Notes under the pieces: generated by a model
Databases searched by the model: none
The model's input: the letters and a program-made list of their open reading frames with translations, nothing else
What the model was told of the DNA's origin: nothing
Made by a program: the position numbers and the translations under genes
Shown: positions 38,249 to 50,690 of the stretch, one piece after another
Layout of the letters: each line of letters starts with the position of its first letter
How positions within the stretch are numbered: the stretch's first letter is position 1
Origin: Bugula neritina
Lineage: Eukaryota > Bryozoa > Gymnolaemata > Cheilostomatida > Bugulidae
DNA length: 64,000 nt
Assembly (NCBI GenBank): GCA_964035545.1
Contig: OZ037768.1
Coordinates: forward strand, 13,702,175-13,766,174
Reading direction: 5' to 3'

Positions 38249-41200
38249 ATGAGTCATTCAAGAATTCAAAAGCTTCACGAAGAAGCTTATGCTGAAAAGC
38301 AGGCAATGATTTTGTTCAAGTTGAATCAAGAGAAAATGATGGTCACTGCTCGCACTGGTTTAGGAGATATGCCTGATAGACTGCTAGATGATTTTGGTTT
38401 TGCCGTGAACCGTTTACATGATCCTTGTAACTTTGATCATACAACACTAAAAGACATGCTTGATACTTATCATTTTCGTGATCTGGAAAAAAGTAAATTG
38501 TTTCGAATTGCCAAAAAGATATTTGGTGATAAAATGGATTCAAAGTTTCGTATTCGTACTCGGACATTCAATTTATCAGGATTAGCATCAGGACAACCAG
38601 GTAAAGTGATATTTGCTAATTATGGACTGTGGCTTATTGATTTGTGTAAAATATAGATCTATGTAATGTTCTGTTAAGTCTAGAAAGGAGTTTGTAGGAG
38701 CAATTTGTGATACTTGTTATTTTTAGCCATTTTTGTTTTACCTATGCTTCCTTTTTTATCTATTGTTTGCAAAATGGTCAAGCACCATCTCATGGTAGAG
38801 TCAGCATTCTTATATATGTTAGCTCAACAATAATGCACTAGTATTTTATTTGGTTGTTTATGGCGCTAATGTAGTCAATAAATTTTGCGTACCTAATTAA
38901 ATACTATACACAAATTAAAAATATGTATATACAAGTTTTTATTAAATAATCATTTATTATATGAATTGTTAATTTTATTAATTTTGTTACCAGTGGTTAC
39001 AGGAAGTGCAATAAAGCCATCGGACATACCGTCCAGAAATAAATATCATAAAGAAATTATTGACGAAGAGGAAGATGAAGATTTAGTTGATATGAATGAT
39101 CTTAGACTGAGGCCCTTGAAACCTACTGCCCCTATTAAGAATCATACTGAACAGACGCTGGACAGTTGTACTACATCTAATAAAGAACTAGAGGAGTACA
39201 ACGATTGGGTAATAATTTTACGTAATGTATTTAAAAAAATAATTGCCAACAACTATAATTCTAGTCTTAATAGCCAAGTTTAATTGAGTTTTGTGAAAAT
39301 CAACTTGTCTTATCATGCTTTGCAGCTTGAAGAAAGAAAAAATTGGCGTGCAAAGATAAACTCAATAGGCCTGAATGAAAGTTGGCTACAGAACAAGCCT
39401 GATAGAACAGCCATGGAAGATTTGATGTACCAAGAGATCCTGTCTGCTAAATACATGGACTCCTTGGCTAACACAGATCAGGCAAGTCAAGTAAACTGCG
39501 CTTATTGTAAACATTTTCTGGTACATCAAAAAATGGTAAAAAGTAATAATTACTTGAAATGTAAGTTTCCAGCTTTTTAGTAGGCATGATAAACCACCTA
39601 TAGGTCAGGGATAATCAAAACACACTAAACATAAATGTAAGCTAGGTGGTGTCATCGATCATTATCTAAAAGTTTTTTTCAACAAATCCTGGACACGTAT
39701 ATTTCATTTATGCAGTATTAAAATATTCATATATACTTTAGCATTTTCTGCAGACTGTTGAAGAGTTGAATGCTCAAAAAATTTTGTTTTATAATAAATT
39801 TTCCGAAAACATGTCTTGAATGATTTTGGGATTCGTTATAGCCTGCTGATAAGGTTTCCAGTTGGCTCTCAAGTCTGCAGTATTATAAAGCTGATAGCAA
39901 TTATCACTAACTTTCATTGCATGTTATTCTTAGCTGTTGCAACACACAGTTCATAGTTTCAACTTTCAAGCCAGTTCGTTTGAGCATACAACCCTCAAAC
40001 AGCATGTATAGATAGCTAAGTTGTATATAAATAAGTAAATAAAGTGCGTCAGGAATTTAATTTGTTATGTTATAATTGTTTTGAGTCAGATTCGTTTGCA
40101 TTGGTTTTTGGTTTAATTTAATATATTGTAAATATTTTCTCAAATTTTCTTTTATCTATTAATGCTAATATTTACTCTCATGTTGTGTCAAAACCATTTT
40201 TATAAATTGCACAATCAGTAATGTAATGAAGATAGCACAATAATACAAAATGTTGAGTAGGTTTCTAGCTTTCCCATGTAACCTCCTTCATTATGATGAG
40301 CTAATCCTGGGCTTTTTGTGTCTTTTTAATAAAGTGTATTATGCGGGTAATGTGCGTTACGAACTACCTAGATTCAACTGTTTTTAAGCAATTTTGCATC
40401 TGGCATTAAGCAACCAGCTATTTGCATAGTAATGAAACATAAAGCGCCGAAATTCTGGGCTTCTTCATGATTGCAAAGGTTTTCTGGGTGTTCTTAGTGC
40501 CTTTTTGTCATCATCCGAGATCATGATATGTAATGACAGTTTCGCATCCAATTTTTCTAGCCAACTCAAAATAAGCATCATCTATGTCATGATCACTATC
40601 AAATTTAGAATTAATTGCTTTATGAACCATTTTATTCTGAGTATGCCAATAACCAAAAATGCTTGTTTCCCATACTAAATTGTTCATATGGTTACTATAA
40701 CTTATTTTTAGCCTATTACCTGAAAACCTGGGCTATTTATTACAATTGCAATAGTTAGTTGTTATCATATTAATATGTATTTGCTATAATAATTAATAGC
40801 AGCAATGAAATTCCTTTATTTCAACCCTTTTCTAAGTTTTTAGATTTAGTTTCACAAAACAAGTTAAGGAGATTAATTTAACTTATGCTCACATTTACAG
40901 TTATTTGGCTTAGAAAATTGTTGCCCGCATTTAAAAATTGTTTTCAGTTTTTTCATTTTTTAGTTTAAGCTGCAACTCTCAACGCCTGACTTTAAGCACT
41001 AAATTGTGTAATAAACTGAGAAGTAGTTTAGATGTAAACCACAAATTTCTATACAGTTTACTAATGCTGTGTTGAAATATGTGTGAATTGGTAAATAGCC
41101 CTACCTTGCTCGATGTATGCCAAAACTTTATTTAGAACAATTAAAACACCATATAGAAGAAGTAAATGAAAAATGCAGTAGGGGTAACGGGGGGGGGGGG

Positions 41201-44200
41201 GGCACAACGGTCATAGGGGTACAAAAAGCCGGCCAAATTGTGAGAGAACTTATTGACTTAGAGTTGTGATTTTTTTTCATAAAAAAGTATTGACATAATT
41301 ATTCAGCCATTGTAGTTTCAACACTTGTGGAACATACGTGTTGAAAAGGCGAGTGAAAAACTGTTTTTACCTACTTTTTGTAAATTTTTTAAGATGCCGT
41401 TAAAGCTTTATAACTTTTTACACTCAAAGGCAACAAGCCTAGATTTTACTGATATTGTTCCCATTGCTTGTCTCTACATTGATTAACTAATATAACAGCA
41501 AACTCTAAAATAAGTTTTCCTTGAGGCACATTTATTTTCAATTTGGCCATCCGGGACAAAATAGGCCACCTGATTATTGCACCCTGATCACTGTTATTAG
41601 TTTGTTTGCCCAAAAAGTTGGTTGAAATGTTACTAAAATCTATAGATATAGCCATTTCTGATCTTTTTGTAAAATATCAAAGACATCATGGTAAGACTAT
41701 AAAACTACAAGGTGATGCTCCCCTAATATATACATCTGGTGAGCTTAAAGCTTTGCTATTTTATACATAATACAAAACACTCTGCTGTTGCTACTAGTAG
41801 ATAGTCATGATACTCATTATACATTATATCATTGAGGGAATATACATGTATTTGACTAAAATAAATTGTGATTTGCTCATTCGCTCCCCCTCTCTGCCTT
41901 CCGTACTCCAGCCACAAACCGAAGCCATGCACCTTGGCTAAATTTCATAGAAAAAAGTCCACTCGGAATTTTGTAGTACATGTTACTAAAGTTTTTTTTC
42001 TGATAAAAATTCCTTTGAAGTGTAAATAAAAAACATTTTTAGTTCTAAACAGTAATGATAATGGCACCGTAGAACCGAGTGATTTGCGTTTGATTTTGCC
42101 TTCCTCTGCTATCTGTGGTGGCACAAACTGTACAGCTCAAACATGAATTTTGCTGTGGATCTGAAAGAATATTTTTATTTATTTGTAATATTAAATAAAT
42201 AAAGATCAGATGCAACAAAATCCGCAAAGTTTCAATATATTTGTTGTGTCTCACCCAGTGGCCCATTGTACCCCGATTTTTTCGTCATGAAAATTTCATT
42301 ATTCTGAAAGTTGTGAGAGAGGTAGAAACAACAAACTGATACCTGTAATAGACAACAGATGCAGCATTAAGACTAAAGATTATTGAACTAGTAACTTGAA
42401 AAACAGACGAATAAGAGCAAAAAATGCAAAATTCGGCCCGTTGTGCCCCCCCCCCCGTTACCCCTACAACATTTCCAATAGATCCACTCTATATTGTTAC
42501 CAGATATGTTTTCTAACTCAATAACTATTTTATACTTTTTAAGATCTGTTAGCATAGCTGGCATTATTTCTAAAAAGAGAGTAGTTGCTTATAAATAACT
42601 ATAACTAAATTATGTTCAGGTTGATGGTAAGAAAGAGAGAGGGCACGGTGTACAGTCTGCTGGCTCACTGCCAAGAATTCGTCGTCCTTCTCCCATAGCT
42701 ATCAGGAAGTTGGATGCTTTCCTGAGATCAAAGAAATTGAGACTAATAGACATCTTCTCAGCTATTGATAAAGACAAAAACTGGCATCTGAGTAAAGAAG
42801 AGTTTAAACATGCAGTTCAATTGGTATGTTCTAAGGCCTAAACCCATGTTAGCTACAGGCGGCTGTTCATTTATTACATATAATAATATTATTATTAATA
42901 ATGCAATCATGCAAATTTACACTAGGTGTGGGCATGGAGATTGCAATAACTCATTCTTGTATGGAAGAGTTCACCAGCATATTAGCTTGTGTGGTTTAAT
43001 GGTTTTCAGTTAGCAGTTGGTTAGTGTTTGTGCCATATGATCAGTAAAATGTATTAATCTTATATTACAGGTGGCCATGAAGGTAATGCTAACTATTTTA
43101 AGCCTCGTATCATTCTCTTTAATATACTTTATTCTTCACTTTGATTTGAATATACTACAGCTTGAAAAGTTTTTATAGTTTTATAGTTTTAAGTACAGTA
43201 TTTCTCTGCTAATGGCATTTCAATTTGTATGAAGTTAAATGATATGTATTGGTTTGATTAGTCACTGGTTTTGCTTCTCAGTTTTGGTTTAAGTTAGCTG
43301 AAGCAACTCATACATGAGAGGGCTGTCTCTGATTTCCCTTCTGTGCCTCTAGTATGACTTAGTTTAGTGTATAGTCTGAGTAAACAGTCTATGTGATTTG
43401 CAGTACGATATTGACATCTCCTCATCGCTACTTGATGATTTAATCACCACACTAGATGTTGATCAGAGTGGTGAGGTGAGTTACAAAGAGCTGGTGAAAG
43501 GTTTAGAACTTTATCAAAAGGAAAAAAGGGATCTGAAAAATAAAGGACTTCCAATGCCACAGGGTGAGACAAAAGAGTTATTTTTAGACTAACACATTGT
43601 AAACAAGATGTAACTGGAACTGATTGTGCAGCCTACCCAAAGAAAATGTTGTACAGCTAATTCTGTACTATATGTTTGACTAGATAGGAGAGAATTATTC
43701 TGTAAACTATATTATTGTAGTCATTGCAGCTTATTCTCTACAAGTTTAACCTCAGCTGATATTTGTAACCACTGTTTACATCAGCTACTTCAGAAATACT
43801 TGTTCTTCTAGATGACAACTCAGATGAAGAAGATGAAGAAAGGAAGACACCTGTTTCCAGACAAGCCAGTGCTGCCAGCTCGGCAGCTCGTAGTGTCAAG
43901 TTTGAATCTGGGAAGAATGCATCTGATGGCAAGTCAGTCTCGGGGAGCCGAGTACAGAGTAGAGGTAGTTCTGCGACTACTCTCTTAGCGACACCGGAAC
44001 TCGACTTGCAAGAGAGCCGACTTGTCTTCAAATCCAAAGAACTTCAAGTCGATTTACGTAAGAGGGATAAAAATTTCCTCAAGTACTACAACAAGGTAAA
44101 TATAATTCTAATATTAATACAGTTTTAACATCAAACTAATATTGTTTTGTGCAAATTCAGGAGTCATGTTGCTGAAGGTATATTGGCATGACAGAGGGAG

Positions 44201-47200
44201 GGGAAGGGGTAAAATACCATCAGTTTAGATATACCACTAATGACTATCAAAAACTGCACTTGACAACTCATAAAATTGTAGTTTGTTTCAAGTACAATAT
44301 GTTAGTGTAGTTAGCTAATGTAGAAGGTGTTACATGATTGTTATAGAAGTAGTATTTTTATTATATTAATTGCTAGAAGTTAAATCATACTGTCAAGTTC
44401 CCTAAACCTATTTAAGTGGCTAATATGGAAGTTTTTTTTAGTGTTTCTTTTTAGATCTAATATAGTTAGTTATGTTTTTGCTCTAAAAGCTTTTGAGTTT
44501 ATATACAAGCAATCTCACTATATTCAACTTGTTAGCAACATTTACAAATGCAATTACCATAGTGGATACCCTCTGTTTAAAGAAAAAGTTGTTTGAAATC
44601 CCTTATTTCTATTCTGTTCTTCGTTGTCAATTCAATTGAAAATATCGTGTTTGTGTATATACAGAGTGTAGCAGAATTCTAGATTCTATACTTGACTGTG
44701 GTTAGCTTGCATTACCCAATTTGTCATTTTAGCAGTAGTGTACATACTATATTAAACAATGGCAAGTATACTATATGTGTTACTTTACTGTGTTTATTCA
44801 TGTTTGCTAGAAATGTTAGAATTGATACACATGATTTATTATTTGTATTTATTTTGTAGAGTCCTTTGTATTCTAGATGTTAATTTATTTACCATAACAT
44901 ATTTTTATGCGATTTCATTCTTTTTGCATACTCTTTTATTGTGCACTAACAGTTAATCTAACAACTCCTTCATTCTGTATTATTAATAGTTCAGTGTGAA
45001 ATATTACAACCCAACCAGTCATATGACTATGTACTGTATCATCTGGTGTACATTTATAAACTTGTCTGAGAGAGCTGAGAAAGCTTATGTGAAAAGTAGG
45101 CATTTCGCACAACTTTCAATACCAGGGATTTATATCAAAAGGGATTTGTTTTGTGATATACTCTCAAAATGTTTGTTTAAAATGTTTTATTTACCTTTCA
45201 AGAGTTTTTTAATCTTATTTCCTGCTCAGGTTGTAGGATTCTTAACCATCAACCTTGTTCTCAGTAAGCAGTGCTTTGTATTATATAAATACTTGTCCTA
45301 GAAACTGTTGCATATAACTGAACAATGTGTCTGCAGGTTGACAACTCCTCACACAACACTCTCTCAGCAACTCCCGCAGCTCAGTCAGCTGTGTCCGTGT
45401 TTAAGACAGGCTACAAACATGTTGATGATCATTCCAAACCTTCAAGATTAGATGGTGAAACTGGTGCTATGGTTAACTCCTTTAGACAACTCAAACTAAA
45501 AGAATATCACAGGGTTATGGTTCTATGCAAAAACTATGATGTCATACTTAATCGACAGCTTCTTGATAGAGGTAGACTGTTTTCTACTTGTCTTTGGGGT
45601 TTACATACTCTTGAAACTGTACTATTGTGAATGCAAAGGCAATGTGAGATTTGAATGAAGGCTGGCAAGAAATTTGTAATAGTAATAGAAAGCATTGAAA
45701 CATATACATGAGAACTTTATTGTTCAGTTGTCCAACCAGATCGCGGCATTACTATGTTCCAATTAAGCATTACCTCATAGTGTTTATATATGTGCTGTTA
45801 GAGTCAACAAGTTTTGATAACTATTAGATGAATATTAAATGTAAGATGCTACAGATTTATATTTTCATAAGTTAGCATATATCTCAGGGTATGCAAATAA
45901 GAACTTGTTTGCCTAATTAACAAACAGAAATAGTGCAACATAAGTAGGAGTTGTTTACACACACACACACACACATATATATATACTTTTAAGGGGGACA
46001 TAGTTCCAACATATTAGGGTTAGCACAGCTTCGCATAATTTAGTTCAGATTGATCAATACCTAGAAGCAAAGCATTTAAATTTAGGTAAAATCAGTCACG
46101 TTTCTAGCTTCCAGTTTACCATTAGCTCAAATGTAGGCTCACTCTGGTTTGGCTTTCATACATCTAAAGAGTAATGTTGTAAGACCTTTCACTCATGGTG
46201 AATTATACTTATAGTATCTATAAAAAGTTATATTATATTTTTATTGATATAATCAAAATATTTATCTTTAAAAGGTGACGCCTTGTAGTATTTTACAACT
46301 GGTTAGCAACTGAATATTGTTACAGTTCTTCTCCACCCTGGAGATAAGACTTTCAAGCAAATGATGAAGCAAGGTGTGCGGCAGCCAGGTGTAAATCTTC
46401 CATTAAGTAAGCACTTTGCTGAACCCCCCAAACGTCCCAGAACACCTATAGAGATCAGGTATTTGCATTTTTATTGAATATATTTTGTAAAATGGAGTCT
46501 TATTTGCTTTTGCATACTAGTCTTGTTGTATCATTACCTTGATAAAAACGCACAGTACACTGCTCCAACACAAAGATGGTGAAATGAATGTTATCATCAC
46601 ATACAGGTATGATTGAACTGATGATTTCAAAGTTAGGCGGTAGTGAAAAACTGAAAAGTTCTTTGGCGGTAAATTGATATGAACTGAGGTGTTCATTTGG
46701 TGGTAATTGTTAACAACGGTAACAAGACTCTTGTTATTTTTATATTTACCCTGTCTACTACTCTTACATGTTTTTGCTATACTTGTATTACTTATTTCTG
46801 AACTTAAGATATATTCAAAGTAATCTACTTAATTATTACTCTCAATCTTTCATTTTTTTTCAAATTCTTACTTTTTCAAATCATAGTCTTCAGTCTCCAG
46901 TTGTGACATTATAAGTTTTATTTACATCATTATCATTAGCTCTGGCCGTAGAAAAGACATCCGCCGTAAATAAACTTATAAGTATTAGTCTTTTTGCAAA
47001 TAGAATCTAGACATTTCATTTAGAATTATAAAACTTGGAGTTTTCGGGCATGCAGGTTTGTTAGCTCAAAAACATGCTGTTGCTGCCTCTAACAGATCTG
47101 AAAATAATGAAGTGTCATTTGTCATTGATTGTTGCATTTCTCTAAATATTGCCATGGTTATAGATATGACGTTGAAGTATTTTTGCTTATTAAAAAGAGA

Positions 47201-48756
47201 CAGCCTTTTAATCATTATTTAATTAATAAATAAAATAATATGGAAGCAGTGGATTTAAATTTACATTAAGCTGTGTTTTATGTTATTTTAATTATGTATA
47301 GATTCTTTTTTGCCCGCTACCTAAACAGGACAGAGCAGAGATAAGTGAGAATAGGCGAGGAAAGATTTTTTGTTTCACCTACTTTTTATTTCTCCAGAAA
47401 CAAAGGAAAGATTAAGCGTGGTAGAGATGGTAAGCTACTGATTGACTACAAGCATAGGTTTCCATCACAAGTCAAAGCATCTCCCAGTCCTCACCGAGTT
47501 CAGCTATCAACTGGCAAAGCCTTGATCTCTAGAAAAGTTGATTGTTGGATGACATTCGAAGAATACGAAGAGCTGACAAAGTAAGTCTGCTCTGTTTAAT
47601 ATTTTGTACATTGTATTTAAACATTTGCTCCTACACTATTTATCTCTATATTTGCATTATATGTTTCAATTAATTATATTTTTGACTCTGTTCAGTATGC
47701 TTGTAATCATTTATTTCTATATTTTGGTACCATTGCGCATTTATTTGAGTTTGGTTGAATGAATTCAATTACTTATTTATTAACTGAGCTGAGTTCAAGT
47801 CATATTGACTTAAGCGCTTGCTGACTAGAGTACTTCAACTTTCTCTATTTTAGTCGACCGAAAACTGACTTAAAAATTTATACTAATCCAAGTTTTAAGT
47901 TGTTTTATTTAATTGCTTTTTGAATTGTTATAATATAATTGAGTCTTAGTGATCACTTGCACAACCAATTATAATGTTGCTGCTTTTAGAAAGATCTAGT
48001 GCATGCGTGTGCGTGCGTGTGTTCGGGGGTGTGTGTGTGTGCGTGTGAGGGGGTGTGCTGCGTGCGTGTGTGTGCGTGCATGTGTGTGTGCGTGCGTGTG
48101 TGTGTTCGGAGGTGTGTGTGTGTGTGTGCATGCGTGTGTGTGTTGACGTGATTGAGTGATTACAAATCACCTGTACTAAGGGGTTGACTTGGACAGGTTT
48201 CAAATTTTTTGTCTCGACCATGGCTTGATTGGATTGTGTTAGCTGTCGACTTGACTTTCTATGACTTTAACCAAACTCTGATTCCCAGCTGTTTACTTGA
48301 CAATATTCATAGACTGTTACCAGGTATTTATACTATTGAGATAATGTATGTATTAAACTGTAAATACATAAATTATATGTATTTTTTATTTTTAGGGATT
48401 TTTACACGAAGCGCTACGTACACATGGATGCTAACAATAATAAATCAGGTCATACGTGGCCAGGTTACATGCTAGATAAGATGAGATTGTTCTTGGACAA
48501 CGATCGTACAACAGACAGTAGCAATGCTCTTTTCCATGGAGTAAAACATGAAGCAAAAGCTTATCCTGGCAACTACAATGACTTGAATAACTGGAAGGTT
48601 TCTGATGCAGGGTATTTACTTCAAGGTAACCTAAGAAACCCTAAAAAACACTATGACATCAGCAACTTGCAGCCTAAAGTAGTTCCAGACATCAATCCTA
48701 GTAATTACTTTGTAAATAAAAACACTGCTGACCTAACTATGCACACCAAAAACTGA
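38249..48756 (+). CDS. EF-hand protein resembling EFCAB12
   Basis: Eleven exons with consistent phases: 38249-38600, 38994-39208, 39326-39490 (or 39481), 42620-42823, 43071-43082, 43404-43563, 43812-44095, 45337-45571, 46326-46458, 47398-47580 and 48396-48756; 767 residues. An EF-hand pair lies in exons 4-6: loop DKDKNWHLSKEE preceded by LRSKKLRLIDIFSAI, and the canonical loop DVDQSGEVSYKE. A Ser-rich acidic segment follows (exon 7), then conserved-looking basic modules. The last exon has GHTWPGYMLDKMRLFL and AYPGNYNDLNNW. The C-terminal WPG-LLDK-type segment and the EF-hand placement recall EFCAB12, a ciliary EF-hand protein, from memory only; orthology needs a search. A 12-nt microexon lies between the two EF hands. 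AATAAA is at 48877-48882. Confidence 0.75.
39491..42619 (+). other. 3.1-kb intron 3 of the EF-hand gene
   Basis: Contains the TIR element at 41179-42466. The rest is AT-rich without visible exons. Confidence 0.5.
41179..42466. mobile_element. 1.3-kb TIR element with G/C homopolymer termini
   Basis: The left end TAGGGGTAACG-(G14 in all)-CACAACGG and the right end CCGTTGTG-(C11)-GTTACCCCTA are inverted copies of about 30 bp. TA occurs at both borders (41179-41180 and 42465-42466), compatible with a TA target duplication. The interior has only short open frames on either strand (about 70 codons) and no recognisable transposase, so it is probably non-autonomous or decayed. Confidence 0.8.
45953..45986. 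repeat. (CA)n(TA)n microsatellite
   Basis: Short dinucleotide tract ACACAC followed by ATATAT in an intron of the EF-hand gene. Confidence 0.9.
47998..48145. repeat. (GTGTGCGTGC)n alternating purine-pyrimidine repeat
   Basis: About 150 bp of TGTGTGCGTGCG-type sequence in the last intron of the EF-hand gene. The antisense frame of TH/HT repeats is an artefact. Confidence 0.9.
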
Positions 48757-50690
48757 CGATGGTTCTTGAGTGTTGAAAACCAATTGTTTTTTCTCGCTTA
48801 CTTCATGTCTAGTTTTAGTATTTAATTTTTAAATCAATATTTATATTTTGACCCAGAGAGTTAAATAGATTTGCTCAATAAAGTATGTTCTGCTAATAAA
48901 TATTTCTTCTGCAACTTTGTTCATTATTTTATTCTTATTTAGATGTAACTTTTTGTAATGCTATTTTTCATTTATTCATGATAATTGACTTATATTTTGG
49001 TATGATTAGACTCGGGCGTTATAATAGCCGCATCTTCAAAATAATTTTCCTATATATATATAAATGTAAATGGTTATCATATCTAAAACTATTGCTACAG
49101 ATACAGAGATTAAAACCAATAGTATACAACTTTTTATTAAAGTATTGAATACTTATGTAAAGCAAGTAAACTGATAAGAAAATGAAGAAGTTATATAGTT
49201 TGAGACAATTCCAAACATAGTCTGTAATTACAGTTGAGTAAAAACAAACATTTTAAATTTACAAATTTCTAAGCATGTATTTTAAGTGCATTGTGAGTTT
49301 GAGGTAGTAATGTTATAATATTATATAGCATCTTATACAGCCACTAACAAATCTGTTCATCAGATCTGCCAATCATAGTAGTTTCCAAGAAAACTAAAAT
49401 GGCTATGATTAGCGATACTGATGAAAATGATTGTTGGTGGCTAATAAGTAAATTATAACTTATTTAATACTAGTAAGATGTAACACTACATAAAGCTAAA
49501 GGATGTTTATTTCTAGTAGTTATTAATTTATACTGACATTTGTTAGTACTCTATTAATTTATAATGAGATTTGTTGTTACACAATTTGCAGGACTTCACC
49601 AGTATTAAGTAGCATAAATTATCTTTGTAGGTTGTCTCCCATGGGTTAATTTTTTGTGTTTAACCTCGAAGCCACAAAAGCATCTACTCTGTAACATATC
49701 CAATTTGTATAATATAGCATCAGAAAACCAACTCAATATAATTGAGTTGCAGTTACAAAATACAATAATATTTCATCATCTGCAATTGTAGACACCTTCT
49801 GTACTGTAGGACTTAGCTCATACCGTCTGTTATAGGCTGCAAATAGCAGATCTAAATAAGAGTTAGGTTGCTTCGAATTTACGTAATTTCAACATAACTG
49901 TACTGAAATGGGAATGACATGTAAAATCACTTTCATCTTAAAAATATTGTTAAAAGACAACTAGATCTCTCTTAAGCTGTGGCAATATTTATGGAAACCA
50001 ACTAAAAATTCCCAGTGGAATTACAGAATTGCATACAAGGCAAAATGACTGACATTATTGTGTTTTAGTATGCTCATGTGGATTCTTTAATGTGTAATTA
50101 ATTGCTGACTCCCTAATGAAATGTTGAATATTATGTTTGTTTTGATATTTACAAGTAAAAATTGATCAGTTAATGTAATACCCTTTCAAGTTGTTGAGAA
50201 AACATTTATCTATAACTTCCATAGCCTTGAATGGGCAATTTGTAGAGGAACATAAACATAATACTAAGTATGATCTAGCATTGCAAGTATGCAGCCTCAT
50301 ATAATTACAGCTATTATATGCTGATTACTGCAAATAATATTTTGCAATAATTCATTGTAAACAGAAAGGGCAGATGAAGTATAGGCTGATTTGCTAATAG
50401 ACCCTATAGCATCATTAAACAGTGCAATAGCTCTTGCATTAGACCAATCACGTAGAGCCTGGCATATTGCTCTTATACAAGTGTTTAAAGTAGTGTCTTG
50501 CTCAACATGGACCAAGTATCTACTAGTTAACTCATTGCATGCTGCTCAGTCAAATGCAGTCAGCCGATAGAACTCATCAAGTAAACTAAGTTTTATTTTA
50601 ATAAGTGTTGGAAACAGAAACTTAGCAAAAGATTTTGGTTCATCAATAAAACCGGAGTGCTGAACCAAAAAGACATATGCTAGCTGCACC
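48757..50690. other. Intergenic between EF-hand and Ig genes
   Basis: AT-rich, no supported gene. Presumably holds the Ig gene promoter or 5' UTR at its right end. Confidence 0.45.

Noticed and set aside
42045-42266. 73-codon frame as a transposase in the G/C-ended element
   Set aside because: Too short, no DDE-type motif, and the interior is full of stops.
43738-44037. 99-codon antisense frame rich in Ser
   Set aside because: Shadow of the Ser/acidic exon 43812-44095 of the EF-hand gene, which has consistent splice phases.
47946-48221. Antisense Thr/His repeat frame
   Set aside because: Reverse of the GTGTGCGTGC microsatellite.
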